From: Thermoplasmata archaeon
GTDB taxonomy: Archaea; Thermoplasmatota; Thermoplasmata; B31-G17
Reading direction: 5' to 3'
Assembly: GCA_003649915.1 (NCBI GenBank)
Contig: QMTG01000008.1
Span: 1 to 17,486, forward strand
Length of the DNA stretch: 17,486 nucleotides
The notes under the pieces are model-generated. The model did not search any database. It was not told the origin of the DNA and saw nothing but the letters and a program-made list of their open reading frames with translations. The translations under genes and the position numbers were made by a program. This document shows, in pieces, positions 8,512 through 15,090 of the stretch. How positions within the stretch are numbered: position 1 is the first letter of the stretch; each line of letters begins with the position of its first letter.

Positions 8512-8586
8512 TGGGGCCGCCGAGATTTGAACTCGGGTCACCAGCGCCCCAGGCTGGGAGGATCGTCCAAGCTACCCTACGGCCCC
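8512..8586 (-). tRNA. tRNA-Pro (anticodon GGG)
   Basis: The sequence folds as a full cloverleaf on the minus strand. The acceptor GGGGCCG pairs perfectly with CGGCCCC. The D-loop contains AGCTTGG with A21. The anticodon stem CCAGC/GCTGG encloses the loop CTGGGGC, giving anticodon GGG (8548-8550), which reads CCC and CCU. The T-arm is CCGAG-TTCAAAT-CTCGG. The D-stem is short, with G10-U25 and a U13-U22 mismatch, as in other archaeal tRNA-Pro. The discriminator is A and no CCA is encoded, so CCA must be added after transcription. There is no intron. It lies about 90 bases downstream of rpoN on the same strand with no clear TATA box of its own, so it may be co-transcribed with that operon. Confidence 0.97.
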
Positions 8587-8675
8587 ACACATTCCCGCTA
8601 TCATGCATCATCATTACATTGGTTACCTGCGCAATTATGTACCATCAATCGCTTTACATAACCAGCCGCCATCAA

Positions 8676-8867
8676 TCACCCAAATTCCATCACATCGTCT
8701 ATGAGTTCAACATGAGAGAGTAACATTCTCCTGCAGCAGTATCTCTTTATTCCCAGAGAATCGAGAACATCCTTCGGGTTCTCCCCAGACTCCACTCTCC
8801 TCTTAAACTCTTCATAAGCAGATCCTATCACGGCACCACATGTGAAGCATCTCACAGGTATTATCAT
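8676..8867 (-). CDS. rpoN: RNA polymerase subunit N (Rpb10 homologue)
   Basis: This 63-residue protein is the small zinc-binding subunit shared by archaeal and eukaryotic RNA polymerases, where it helps anchor the D/L platform. The diagnostic N-terminus is IPVRCFTCGAVIG, with the first zinc cysteines (7, 10). The second cysteine pair is in GIKRYCCRRMLLSH (44, 45). Its length matches the family. It lies 79 bases after rpsI on the same strand, in the conserved archaeal order uL18e-uL13-uS9-RpoN. The gap shows no convincing promoter, so it is probably in the same operon. This archaeal rpoN should not be confused with bacterial sigma-54, which has the same symbol. Confidence 0.97.
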   Translation of the reverse strand: MIIPVRCFTCGAVIGSAYEEFKRRVESGENPKDVLDSLGIKRYCCRRMLLSHVELIDDVMEFG

Positions 8868-8946
8868 GCCTTACCACTCTCCTACCAATTCATTCATCCA
8901 ACCTTACTAACTTTTTACAGCCTTGAACATCAATCAACAATACCGA

Positions 8947-9345
8947 TCACCTGTACGATTTCTGCCTTCTCTTCCTTGCACCCCTGCCCAGTGGTTTCTT
9001 TGGAAGTTTGCGCCTGATATCACCTACGAGCATTGTTCTGTCATACGCCTTAAACTTGTCCTCAAGATCCTTATTGTCAAAATACTCAACCAGTGCCCTA
9101 GCAATAGCCATACGCGCGGCTTCAGCCTGCCCCATAACACCCCCGCCGCGCACGCTCACGCTTATATCAACGCCCTTTACCAACTCTCCCGCTAGTATCA
9201 AAGGCTCCATTATTTTTAGCCTAGCAACTTCAGGTGTGTATATCTCCACGGGAACGCTGTTTATCCTCACTCTACCCTTTCCTTCCCTAAGCACAGCCTT
9301 TGCAATAGCAGTTTTTCTTTTTCCTGTCGTGGTCACAACCTTCAT
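8947..9345 (-). CDS. rpsI: Small-subunit ribosomal protein uS9
   Basis: This is ribosomal protein S9, whose C-terminal tail reaches the P-site tRNA. The 132 residues start KVVTTTGKRKTAIAKAVLRE and contain the VRGGGVMGQAEAARMAIARAL core. They end in the hallmark basic tail RKRRQKSYR with a terminal arginine. The ATG at 9345 overlaps the uL13 stop (ATGA). A strong SD, GAGGTGA, sits four bases upstream inside the last codons of rplM, so translation is coupled. Length and sequence are typical. Confidence 0.98.
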   Translation of the reverse strand: MKVVTTTGKRKTAIAKAVLREGKGRVRINSVPVEIYTPEVARLKIMEPLILAGELVKGVDISVSVRGGGVMGQAEAARMAIARALVEYFDNKDLEDKFKAYDRTMLVGDIRRKLPKKPLGRGARKRRQKSYR

Positions 9346-9773
9346 TTCTTCACCTCAAATTTTGCACCGAGCATTCTTGATATTTCTCCTAACTTTATAT
9401 ATTTTTTGTACTTTTTGCTCTCGGCAGCCCTTTCAAACTCATTAACTCTGTCTTTCAACTCCTTTGGCACACCTATGTAAACCTTTAGCCTTTTAAATGC
9501 CTCCTTACCGTGCGGTTTCTTGTATGGTAACATCCCCCTTACTACTCTCCTGAACAATCTATCAGGCATCCTTGGATACTTAGGCCCCTTCCTCTTGTGA
9601 ATGCTCCCAAGTTCTCTTTTAAGCATGTACCTTTCTATAATCTGATCCCTGTTTCCTGTCATTATTGCCTCTTCAACATTCACAACTATTATCTCCTCAC
9701 CATCCAGCAATCTTTTGGCAATACGCGAGGCGACACGCCCAACAACAGCATTGCTGACATCAATTATTGCCAT
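9342..9773 (-). CDS. rplM: Large-subunit ribosomal protein uL13
   Basis: This 143-residue protein is uL13, a large-subunit protein that binds 23S rRNA. The start AIIDVSNAVVGRVASRIAKR and the central KRKGPKYPRMPDRLFRRVVRGMLPYKKPHGKEA are diagnostic of the archaeal/eukaryotic form. I chose the ATG at 9773, five bases after the uL18e stop, with GGTTGAT just upstream. A TTG at 9782 would add three residues and is less likely. It sits between rpl18e and rpsI in the conserved operon. Confidence 0.97.
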   Translation of the reverse strand: MAIIDVSNAVVGRVASRIAKRLLDGEEIIVVNVEEAIMTGNRDQIIERYMLKRELGSIHKRKGPKYPRMPDRLFRRVVRGMLPYKKPHGKEAFKRLKVYIGVPKELKDRVNEFERAAESKKYKKYIKLGEISRMLGAKFEVKK

Positions 9774-9778
9774 ATCTA

Positions 9779-10144
9779 TCAACCCATTATCTTTATCCCG
9801 GAGCCTTTCGGATTCTTCTCAATAAGCTCGGCATAAGATATCACTTTCCCCCCGACCTTTTCCACCTTCTCCCTTGCACTTTTTGTTACCTTCCAGGCAG
9901 CAATTGTTACCTTTTTCGTCAGCACACCCGTGCCCAATAATTTACCTGGTACGATTATCACATCACCATCCTTTGCACACCTCTCAATCCTGCTCAGATT
10001 AACCTCTGCCCAATTGCTCAGGGAACGCTCGAGCCTCTCGGCTAAATCCTTCCAGATTCTTGCCTTATTCTCCCACGCCTTCTTTTTCAGCATTTTTATT
10101 GTGCTGACCAGTTGGGGGTTAGTCTTTTTCAATTTCTTTGCCAT
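9779..10144 (-). CDS. rpl18e: Large-subunit ribosomal protein eL18 (archaeal L18e)
   Basis: This is the archaeal/eukaryotic-specific L18e protein of about 121 residues. It is recognised from KTNPQLVSTIKMLKKKAWEN at the start, the core VNLSRIERCAKDGDVIIVPGKLLGTGVL, and the C-terminal GSGIKIMG. Three starts are stacked (TTG 10150, ATG 10147, ATG 10144). The SD GGTGAT (10150-10155) has the best spacing, five bases, to the ATG at 10144, giving MAKKLKK. It is the first gene of the ribosomal cluster, behind a TATA box at 10188-10195. Confidence 0.97.
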   Translation of the reverse strand: MAKKLKKTNPQLVSTIKMLKKKAWENKARIWKDLAERLERSLSNWAEVNLSRIERCAKDGDVIIVPGKLLGTGVLTKKVTIAAWKVTKSAREKVEKVGGKVISYAELIEKNPKGSGIKIMG

Positions 10145-10187
10145 CATCAATCACCAGTTCGGCGGGCGGTGTTTATGACATGGCGCG

Positions 10188-10203
10188 TTTAAATACTTTA
10201 TGC
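10188..10203 (-). promoter_or_regulatory. TATA/BRE promoter of the rpl18e ribosomal operon
   Basis: On the minus strand the sequence reads GCATAAAG (BRE-like) then TATTTAAA (10188-10195). It is centred about 48 bases before the ATG. Transcription would start near 10166, leaving a leader of about 22 bases that contains the GGTGAT ribosome-binding site. Confidence 0.6.
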
Positions 10204-10220
10204 AACGGATGTTTTAGTGT

Positions 10221-10236
10221 TAAGTCGTGCGACCTA
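10221..10236. promoter_or_regulatory. Imperfect inverted repeat in the rpl18e/sucC divergent region
   Basis: TAAGTCG and CGACCTA flank a two-base spacer, so six of seven arm positions pair. The element sits directly upstream of the sucC BRE/TATA and about 18 bases behind the rpl18e BRE. A regulator-binding site is possible. No protein can be assigned from the sequence. Confidence 0.3.
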
Positions 10237-10240
10237 TACG

Positions 10241-10255
10241 AAACAAATTAATATT
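10241..10255 (+). promoter_or_regulatory. TATA/BRE promoter of sucCD
   Basis: AAACAAA (BRE-like) is followed by TTAATATT (10248-10255), predicting a transcription start near 10277. The short leader carries GGTGG five bases before the sucC ATG at 10291. Confidence 0.55.
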
Positions 10256-10290
10256 CAAAGGGTTTTTCGCCCAGCGTCACGGTGGTGGAC

Positions 10291-11400
10291 ATGAAGCTTT
10301 ACGAGTATCAGGCAAAGGAAATCTTTCGCCAATACGGCATACCTGTACCCGAGGGTTACGTGATTGATAAAGTAGACGATATAAAGAAGCATGAGGAAAG
10401 CGTGGTTCTGAAGGCGCAGGTACTTGTTGGTGGAAGAGGAAAGGCTGGAGGCATAAAGATTGCATCAGGTACTGATGAGGCAAAGAAAATAGCGAGTGAA
10501 CTTTTAGGTGCCCAGATAAAGGGTGTTAGGGTTAAAAAACTACTTATTGAGAAAAAGCTGGACATAGAGCGTGAACTTTACCTAAGTATAATACTGGACA
10601 GAAGAAATAAGTGCCCGCTATTGATGTTTAGCGAGGAAGGTGGCGTGGACATAGAGAGTGTTGACGAAGAAAAGATCATTAAGCTTTACATAGACCCCCT
10701 TATAGGCATTCAAGGTTTTATGATTCGTTATTTACTTAAAAAATGCACTCTTGAGCAGAAAAAGGAGTTAGGACGCATAATAAAACAACTCTACAGAATA
10801 TTTAAGGAGAAGGACTGCGAACTTGTGGAAATAAACCCTTTAGTTGTTGATAGAGACGGGAAATTATGGGCAGCGGACGCCAAAATAATTGTTGATACCG
10901 ATGCCCTATATCGTCATCCTGAGATTGAGGAAAATGTTGAGGAAAGCACAGATCTTGAGAGAGAAGCTAAGAAGATGGGTTACGCTCTAATAGAATTGGA
11001 TGGCGATATTGCAGTCATAGCCAATGGTGCAGGGCTAACAATGGCTACACTGGATGCTATCACACATTTTGGTGCCAAGCCTAGAATTTTTCTAGACCTC
11101 GGCGGTACTGATGACCCTGAAATAGTAAAGAACGCATTTTATTTGGTCAAAAAGTCCAATCCAAAGGCAGTACTTGTAAACATATTTGGTGGCGTAACCA
11201 AATGCGATACTGTTGCCAAGGGAATAGTAGCAGCGCTTGAGGAATATCCCATAGATGTCCCTATGATTGTGAGAATAAGCGGTGTGCATGAAGATGTTGG
11301 AAGAAAGATGCTCGAGGCAAGGGGTGTAGAGTGCCATACAACAATGTTGGATGCTGTTAAAAGGTGTGCTGAGGTCGTGGTCAAAGGAGGCGGTAAGTGA
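10291..11400 (+). CDS. sucC: Succinyl-CoA ligase (ADP-forming) beta subunit
   Basis: This subunit provides the ATP-grasp and CoA-ligase parts of succinyl-CoA synthetase (succinyl-CoA + ADP + Pi to succinate + CoA + ATP). The 369 residues begin MKLYEYQAKEIFRQYGIPVP and contain the ATP-grasp loop KAQVLVGGRGKAGGIKI (about 41-57). The metal/nucleotide site VEINPLVV (Glu180, Asn182) and AADAK follow. The C-terminal domain carries the flavodoxin-like FLDLGGTDD and NIFGGVTKCD segments. I chose ATG 10291 because GGTGG (10281-10285) sits at the right spacing; the track-style GTG starts at 10282/10285 fall inside that site. The stop overlaps the sucD start by one base (TGATG), and GGAGG at the gene end serves sucD. 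Nucleotide specificity cannot be settled by eye. Confidence 0.96.
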   Translation: MKLYEYQAKEIFRQYGIPVPEGYVIDKVDDIKKHEESVVLKAQVLVGGRGKAGGIKIASGTDEAKKIASELLGAQIKGVRVKKLLIEKKLDIERELYLSIILDRRNKCPLLMFSEEGGVDIESVDEEKIIKLYIDPLIGIQGFMIRYLLKKCTLEQKKELGRIIKQLYRIFKEKDCELVEINPLVVDRDGKLWAADAKIIVDTDALYRHPEIEENVEESTDLEREAKKMGYALIELDGDIAVIANGAGLTMATLDAITHFGAKPRIFLDLGGTDDPEIVKNAFYLVKKSNPKAVLVNIFGGVTKCDTVAKGIVAALEEYPIDVPMIVRISGVHEDVGRKMLEARGVECHTTMLDAVKRCAEVVVKGGGK

Positions 11401-12263
11401 TGGCAATAATTGTTGATGAAAATACAAGAGTGCTCGTGCAGGGTATAACTGGCCATCAGGGCTCATTCCACACAGGTGAGATGATAAAGTTTGGTGCAAA
11501 TGTTGTGGCAGGAGTGACGCCTGGCAAGGGAGGGCAAGAGGTGCATGGAGTCCCCGTATATGACACCGTAGAGGAAGCAATGGAAATGGAGCCCAACGCC
11601 ACGATGATAGCCGTCCCCGCACCATACGTAAAGGATGCGGCTTTCGAAGCCCTATACAACGGAATAAAAGTATTGCATATTTTGACAGAGGGCGTACCAT
11701 TTCATGATTCAATGGAGATTGTATCTTACGCTAAGACCAAGGGAGCGGTAATAGTTGGACCCAATGGTCCAGGTATTGCATCACCATTTAAGGCAAAGGT
11801 AGGCATTATGCCAAATAGCATATTTGCCGAGGGATTTGTTGGAGTAGCATCAAGGAGTGGGACTCTGACATACGAGATTGTGAACGCACTAACGCAAAAT
11901 AATATTGGACAAAGCACAGTTATCGGGCTTGGTGGAGACCCAATAGTTGGGCTGAGCTTTGTTGACGTGCTACATATGTTTGAGCAGGACGAGCAAACAA
12001 AGGCTGTGGTTCTTGTTGGTGAGATAGGTGGAACTGCGGAGGAGGATGCAGCAGAATATATAAAAAGAGAGGTAAGCAAACCGGTCGTTGCCTACATTGC
12101 TGGCAGAACTGCGCCGCCGGGTAAGAGGATGGGGCATGCAGGTGCAATAATAACGAGAGGAATGGGTACTGCAGAGAGCAAAATAAGGGCGTTTGAGGAG
12201 GCAGGCGTACCTGTGGCAAAATTCCCAACAGATGTGCCTAATCTATTGCAAAATATTCTGTGA
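11400..12263 (+). CDS. sucD: Succinyl-CoA ligase alpha subunit
   Basis: This 287-residue partner of SucC binds CoA and carries the phosphorylated histidine. The N-terminal CoA-binding fold is AIIVDENTRVLVQGITGHQG. The catalytic histidine is His246 in GKRMGHAGAIITRG. SRSGTLTYEI and GLGGDPIVGLSF are typical core segments. The ATG at 11400 is preceded by GGAGG within the end of sucC and gives the usual MAIIVDENTR start; the in-frame GTG at 11397 is an alternative. Length and motifs are complete. It is translationally coupled to sucC. Confidence 0.96.
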   Translation: MAIIVDENTRVLVQGITGHQGSFHTGEMIKFGANVVAGVTPGKGGQEVHGVPVYDTVEEAMEMEPNATMIAVPAPYVKDAAFEALYNGIKVLHILTEGVPFHDSMEIVSYAKTKGAVIVGPNGPGIASPFKAKVGIMPNSIFAEGFVGVASRSGTLTYEIVNALTQNNIGQSTVIGLGGDPIVGLSFVDVLHMFEQDEQTKAVVLVGEIGGTAEEDAAEYIKREVSKPVVAYIAGRTAPPGKRMGHAGAIITRGMGTAESKIRAFEEAGVPVAKFPTDVPNLLQNIL

Positions 12264-12265
12264 AA

Positions 12266-12275
12266 ATTTTTAATA
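12266..12275 (+). promoter_or_regulatory. TATA-like element for the M48 protease gene
   Basis: ATTTTTAATA lies just after the sucD stop, centred about 28 bases before the ATG at 12299. No SD is seen before that ATG, so a leaderless transcript separate from sucCD is plausible. Confidence 0.4.
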
Positions 12276-12298
12276 GTAATCGTTTATACGCATTCATC

Positions 12299-13891
12299 AT
12301 GGGACTAACGGGAAGAATGTATCTTGCAATCTCGCTGCTCTTTGCCCTGCTGTTTGCAGTAGTAATGGCGATAATGGAGGCGCTGGGCTATTTTTATGGC
12401 TATTACATGATAATACCATTGGCCTTTGCATTGATAATTATAATTGCACAGTGGGCAGTATCGCCCTTTATTATATCATGGATATACAGGATTGATTGGG
12501 TGCCATGGTCTTCTGCGGGAAAAAGGGTTGAGGAGTTTGTGATAACAACATGCAAAAAACATGGAATTGCAGTCCCAAGGTTTGGAATAATTCCAGATAG
12601 CAACCCCAATGCATTCTGCTATGGCTGGACGAAAAATAGGGCAAGGGTTGTTGTAACCCGTGGAATATTGGAATATTGCGATGAAGATGAGAGGATTGCC
12701 GTTATAGGTCATGAACTCGGCCACATAGTGCATAACGATTTTGTTGTGATGACAATAATAGCATCTGTCCCCCTAATATTCTACATAGTATTTAGGAGCG
12801 CAATCTTAACATTTAGATACGGGGAAAGAAGAAGGGCAGAGAACACCGCCATGATATTGGCTGTAGCAGCAATATCCTTTGCACTATATATGATTGGACA
12901 AATGATTGCACTCCTTATTAGCCGTTATCGTGAGTACTGGGCAGACAGGTTTTCGGCACAGGAAACGAAAAATCCAAACGCCCTCGCAAGTGCACTTGTA
13001 AAGATAGCATACGGTCTAGCACATGAGAGCAGGGGCGATGAAAAGGCAAGAGCGCGCTTTTCAAACTCTCTCATGATAATGGATGCACATAGTGCAACAG
13101 CGCTGACTTATAACACAACAGCAAGTGGTAAGTTCTCAAAGGAAAACGTTAAGAGGGCAATGGCGTGGGATTTGTGGAACCCGTGGGCGAAGTTTCTTGA
13201 ACTCCCAATGACTCATCCGTTGCCAGCAAAGCGCATATTGGCGCTGAGCAACATGGCAAAAGAAATGGGCATGACGCCATACATAGAGTTTGATTTGGTA
13301 AAGCCTGAAAGTTACTGGGATGATTTCATAAAGGATGTTATGGCAAAATATTCATTCCTTCTTGGCATAGTACCAATGGTTTTCTGGTGGTATTATACAG
13401 GTATGCTTTTCCAAGGCATTGGTCTTGGTCTAATAACCGCAGGCATCATGTATTTCATGTACCTAACATTTTACCGTTATCCGAAGAGGTTTAGGGAAAG
13501 TTGTGTTAAAGACCTTGTTGCTAATCCAAAGGCGAGTCCAAATAGAGGAATACCTGTTGTGCTTAGGGGGAAGATAATAGGAAGAGGAGCACCTGGTTTA
13601 TTTTACTCGGAAGATCTAAAACTGGATGACGGAACAGGTCTCATATTGCTGGATTATCACCAGATATCGCCAATAATTGACACATTTGTTGGCATATTTA
13701 TGACTGAGCAATTGATGGGTCTTGAGGCTGAAATCAAAGGATGGTACAGGAGAAAAATAGTGCCTTATGTTGAGATTTTCGAGTTGAGAGCGGGCACGCA
13801 GTTGAGACGAGTTTACACAACGTATTATTACAAAGCTTTGTCAACAATCCCCATTATTGCTGGGTTGATAATACTTTCGCTACCTTTATAA
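12299..13891 (+). CDS. Integral-membrane M48-family zinc metalloprotease with C-terminal OB/SH3-like domain
   Basis: This 530-residue HtpX/Ste24-type protease probably cleaves membrane or misfolded proteins with its active site at the cytoplasmic face. The zinc motif is HELGH (His138, Glu139, His142). The third ligand is Glu212 in REYWADRFSA. Two transmembrane helices precede it (about 6-28 and 36-55), and two more lie between the motifs (about 155-172 and 186-208). The protein is much longer than HtpX (about 290 residues). It has a further hydrophobic pair at ~353-390, a soluble beta-rich domain at ~400-510 (VVLRGKIIGRGAPG, LKLDDGTGLILLDYHQ, AEIKGWYRRK), and a final hydrophobic helix at the C-terminus. 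I chose ATG 12299; the GTG at 12260 overlaps the sucD stop but would add 13 residues without an SD. OB or SH3-like is my reading of the strand pattern. Confidence 0.92.
   Translation: MGLTGRMYLAISLLFALLFAVVMAIMEALGYFYGYYMIIPLAFALIIIIAQWAVSPFIISWIYRIDWVPWSSAGKRVEEFVITTCKKHGIAVPRFGIIPDSNPNAFCYGWTKNRARVVVTRGILEYCDEDERIAVIGHELGHIVHNDFVVMTIIASVPLIFYIVFRSAILTFRYGERRRAENTAMILAVAAISFALYMIGQMIALLISRYREYWADRFSAQETKNPNALASALVKIAYGLAHESRGDEKARARFSNSLMIMDAHSATALTYNTTASGKFSKENVKRAMAWDLWNPWAKFLELPMTHPLPAKRILALSNMAKEMGMTPYIEFDLVKPESYWDDFIKDVMAKYSFLLGIVPMVFWWYYTGMLFQGIGLGLITAGIMYFMYLTFYRYPKRFRESCVKDLVANPKASPNRGIPVVLRGKIIGRGAPGLFYSEDLKLDDGTGLILLDYHQISPIIDTFVGIFMTEQLMGLEAEIKGWYRRKIVPYVEIFELRAGTQLRRVYTTYYYKALSTIPIIAGLIILSLPL
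13884..13891 (+). promoter_or_regulatory. TATA box of the small coiled-coil gene
   Basis: CTTTATAA overlaps the M48 stop codon and predicts a transcription start near 13914. The ~14-base leader would contain GGTGAT before the ATG at 13928. Confidence 0.5.
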
Positions 13892-13927
13892 CATACCTCG
13901 CGATTACTGGCGAATGTGGTGATTGTG

Positions 13928-14185
13928 ATGGATCACAGTTCACCCCAAGATATTAAGAGTGCAAAGAGGCAGGCGAAAGAGGCAGCAAAAAAGGCAAAAG
14001 ACTTGCAAAAAGCGGCAAAATACAGAAGGCAGATCGCAAAATTAAAGATGAGGAAGACCCAGTGTGAGGCTAGAATTAGAAAGTTGCAGATGGAAATACA
14101 GAAGATTGAAACTAAGATTAAAATGCTTGAGGCAAAGGCGAGAGAACTAGATGTAGGGGCGAAATCGGGCATGCGTACCATCTAA
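13928..14185 (+). CDS. Small basic coiled-coil protein, unrecognised
   Basis: The 85-residue product is almost wholly helical and charged. Residues ~10-35 are Lys/Ala/Arg-rich (SAKRQAKEAAKKAKDLQKAA), and ~36-75 show heptad-like spacing of Ile/Leu/Met (MRKTQCEARIRKLQMEIQKI). The strongly positive charge suggests binding to DNA, RNA or acidic membranes, but no family is recognised. The ATG at 13928 has GGTGAT (13918-13923) four bases upstream, which decides it over the GTG codons at 13916-13925. A TATA box of its own sits at 13884-13891. The next gene on the right is convergent. It is probably real because promoter, SD and start agree; its role is unknown. Confidence 0.78.
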   Translation: MDHSSPQDIKSAKRQAKEAAKKAKDLQKAAKYRRQIAKLKMRKTQCEARIRKLQMEIQKIETKIKMLEAKARELDVGAKSGMRTI

Positions 14186-14191
14186 TTGCGA

Positions 14192-14341
14192 TTATTCCTC
14201 CAACTCTTCCTCGCCAAGAAATCGCACTATTTTTACCTCATCATCCAGTTTTCGCATGCAATCTTCCCAGAACTCATTTATATACCTGCATTCAAGAAGC
14301 ATTGCAACGCTCTTCAACTCTGCCTTTATCATCCTTGTCAT
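14192..14341 (-). CDS. Short 49-residue protein, unrecognised
   Basis: This small gene encodes 49 residues: an N-terminal helix (MTRMIKAELKSVAMLLECRY), then INEFWEDCMRKLDDE, a short strand VKIVRFLG, and an acidic tail (EEELEE). It has two cysteines (18 and 28). Support for it being real is strong for its size. The ATG has GGTGAGGT five bases upstream, and a clear TATA box (TTTTATATAC) is placed to start transcription about 20 bases before the ATG. The composition looks like a folded cytosolic protein and the stop is clean. It ends six bases from the convergent coiled-coil gene and is divergent from pdaD. I do not recognise a family. Confidence 0.7.
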   Translation of the reverse strand: MTRMIKAELKSVAMLLECRYINEFWEDCMRKLDDEVKIVRFLGEEELEE

Positions 14342-14380
14342 CCTTACCTCACCACCCAAAATATGATATTGTGGCGAGGA

Positions 14381-14397
14381 GTATATAAAAGTTACTG
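14381..14397 (-). promoter_or_regulatory. TATA/BRE promoter of the 49-residue gene
   Basis: On the minus strand AGTAAC (BRE-like) is followed by TTTTATATAC, the best TATA box in the window. The centre is about 45 bases before the ATG at 14341, which allows a ~20-base leader with an SD. The element is near-symmetric, so some transcription towards pdaD cannot be excluded. Confidence 0.6.
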
Positions 14398-14424
14398 ATG
14401 AGATCAGACGCTAATTACGCGATG

Positions 14425-14448
14425 TTTAAAATTGTTAAATTTTAAATA
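14425..14448 (+). promoter_or_regulatory. pdaD TATA box inside a perfect 9-bp inverted repeat
   Basis: TTTAAAATT (14425-14433) and AATTTTAAA (14438-14446) are perfect inverted arms with a four-base spacer. The right arm overlaps the TATA box TTTAAATA (14441-14448). That box is centred about 28 bases before the pdaD ATG, which has no SD, so the transcript is probably leaderless. A protein bound here would block the promoter. The AT-rich composition makes a chance palindrome possible. Confidence 0.5.
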
Positions 14449-14472
14449 CCACGATGGAGTTAATGCGTCCCC

Positions 14473-15048
14473 ATGGCAAAAAAGACTGAGGGTATGCAAA
14501 ACCCATTCGTGCCCAGGTATGTGTTCTTCACACGTGGGGTGGGTGTTCATAGGGAGAAACTTGCGAGTTTTGAGTTGGCACTGAGGGATGCAAAGATTGA
14601 GATATACAATCTCGTATCTGTATCCTCCATTCTTCCACCAGGATGCAAGATTATATCACGGGATAGGGGGGTGAGAATGCTCAGTCCTGGGCAGATAGTG
14701 TACACAGTTATGTCAGTGAATCAGTCAAATGAGCCAGAAAGAAGAATCGCAGCAGCGATTGGCTGCGCAATACCTGCAGATAAAAGAACACATGGATATA
14801 TAAGCGAGTATCACGCCTATGGTATGGATGAAAAAGATGCTGCCGAGCATGCAGAGGATTTGGCGGCGGAGATGCTGGCATCAACCCTCGGAATACAATT
14901 CGATATGGATGCGAGTTATGACGAGAAAAGAGAAATATTCAGAATAGATGGAAGGATTGTTAAAACACGCAGCATAGCAAGGGCTGCGAGATGTGATAAG
15001 AAAGGAAGGTGGACAACAGTCGTTGCAGCGGCAATATTTGTGCCCTGA
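14473..15048 (+). CDS. pdaD: Pyruvoyl-dependent arginine decarboxylase
   Basis: The enzyme turns arginine into agmatine, the first step of archaeal polyamine synthesis. The 191-residue proenzyme cleaves itself, and the new N-terminal serine of the larger chain becomes the pyruvoyl group. The cleavage site is visible as NLVSVSSILPPGCK, between Ser51 and Ser52. FVPRYVFFTRGVGVHREKLASFE at the start and the conserved SVNQSNEPERRIAAAIGCA and GYISEYHAYG segments place it firmly in the PdaD family. The C-terminus (RWTTVVAAAIFVP) is complete. The ATG at 14473 fits the TATA box at 14441-14448 with little or no leader. A T-run follows the stop. It is divergent from the 49-residue gene. Confidence 0.96.
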   Translation: MAKKTEGMQNPFVPRYVFFTRGVGVHREKLASFELALRDAKIEIYNLVSVSSILPPGCKIISRDRGVRMLSPGQIVYTVMSVNQSNEPERRIAAAIGCAIPADKRTHGYISEYHAYGMDEKDAAEHAEDLAAEMLASTLGIQFDMDASYDEKREIFRIDGRIVKTRSIARAARCDKKGRWTTVVAAAIFVP

Positions 15049-15054
15049 TTTTTT
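15049..15054 (+). terminator. T-run after pdaD
   Basis: Six consecutive T directly follow the pdaD stop codon. This fits T-tract termination and separates pdaD from the TPR gene, which has its own AT-rich promoter. Confidence 0.4.
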
Positions 15055-15090
15055 GTACAATCAAAAGTAATTTAAAGATTTATTGTATAA
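15053..15090 (+). promoter_or_regulatory. TPR-gene promoter flanked by two TTGTAYAA boxes
   Basis: TTGTACAA (15053-15060, a perfect palindrome) and TTGTATAA (15083-15090) are repeated exactly 30 bases apart. They bracket the likely TATA box TAATTTAAAG (15068-15077). The second box touches the ATG at 15090. This could be a paired operator three helical turns apart. Confidence 0.4.

Noticed and set aside
8436..8723. Plus-strand open frame across the tRNA region
   Set aside because: It runs antisense through tRNA-Pro and the end of rpoN and has no SD or protein-like composition.
9008..9445. Plus-strand open frame of 145 codons opposite rpsI
   Set aside because: It is a shadow of the ribosomal genes uS9 and uL13, which are certain.
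11092..11712. Minus-strand open frame of 206 codons opposite sucC/sucD
   Set aside because: It is antisense to two firmly identified genes and its protein is low in charged residues with no family likeness.
15009..15089. TPR gene start inside pdaD
   Set aside because: The extra residues come from the pdaD tail in another frame and the T-run after it; the likely promoter lies downstream at 15068-15077.
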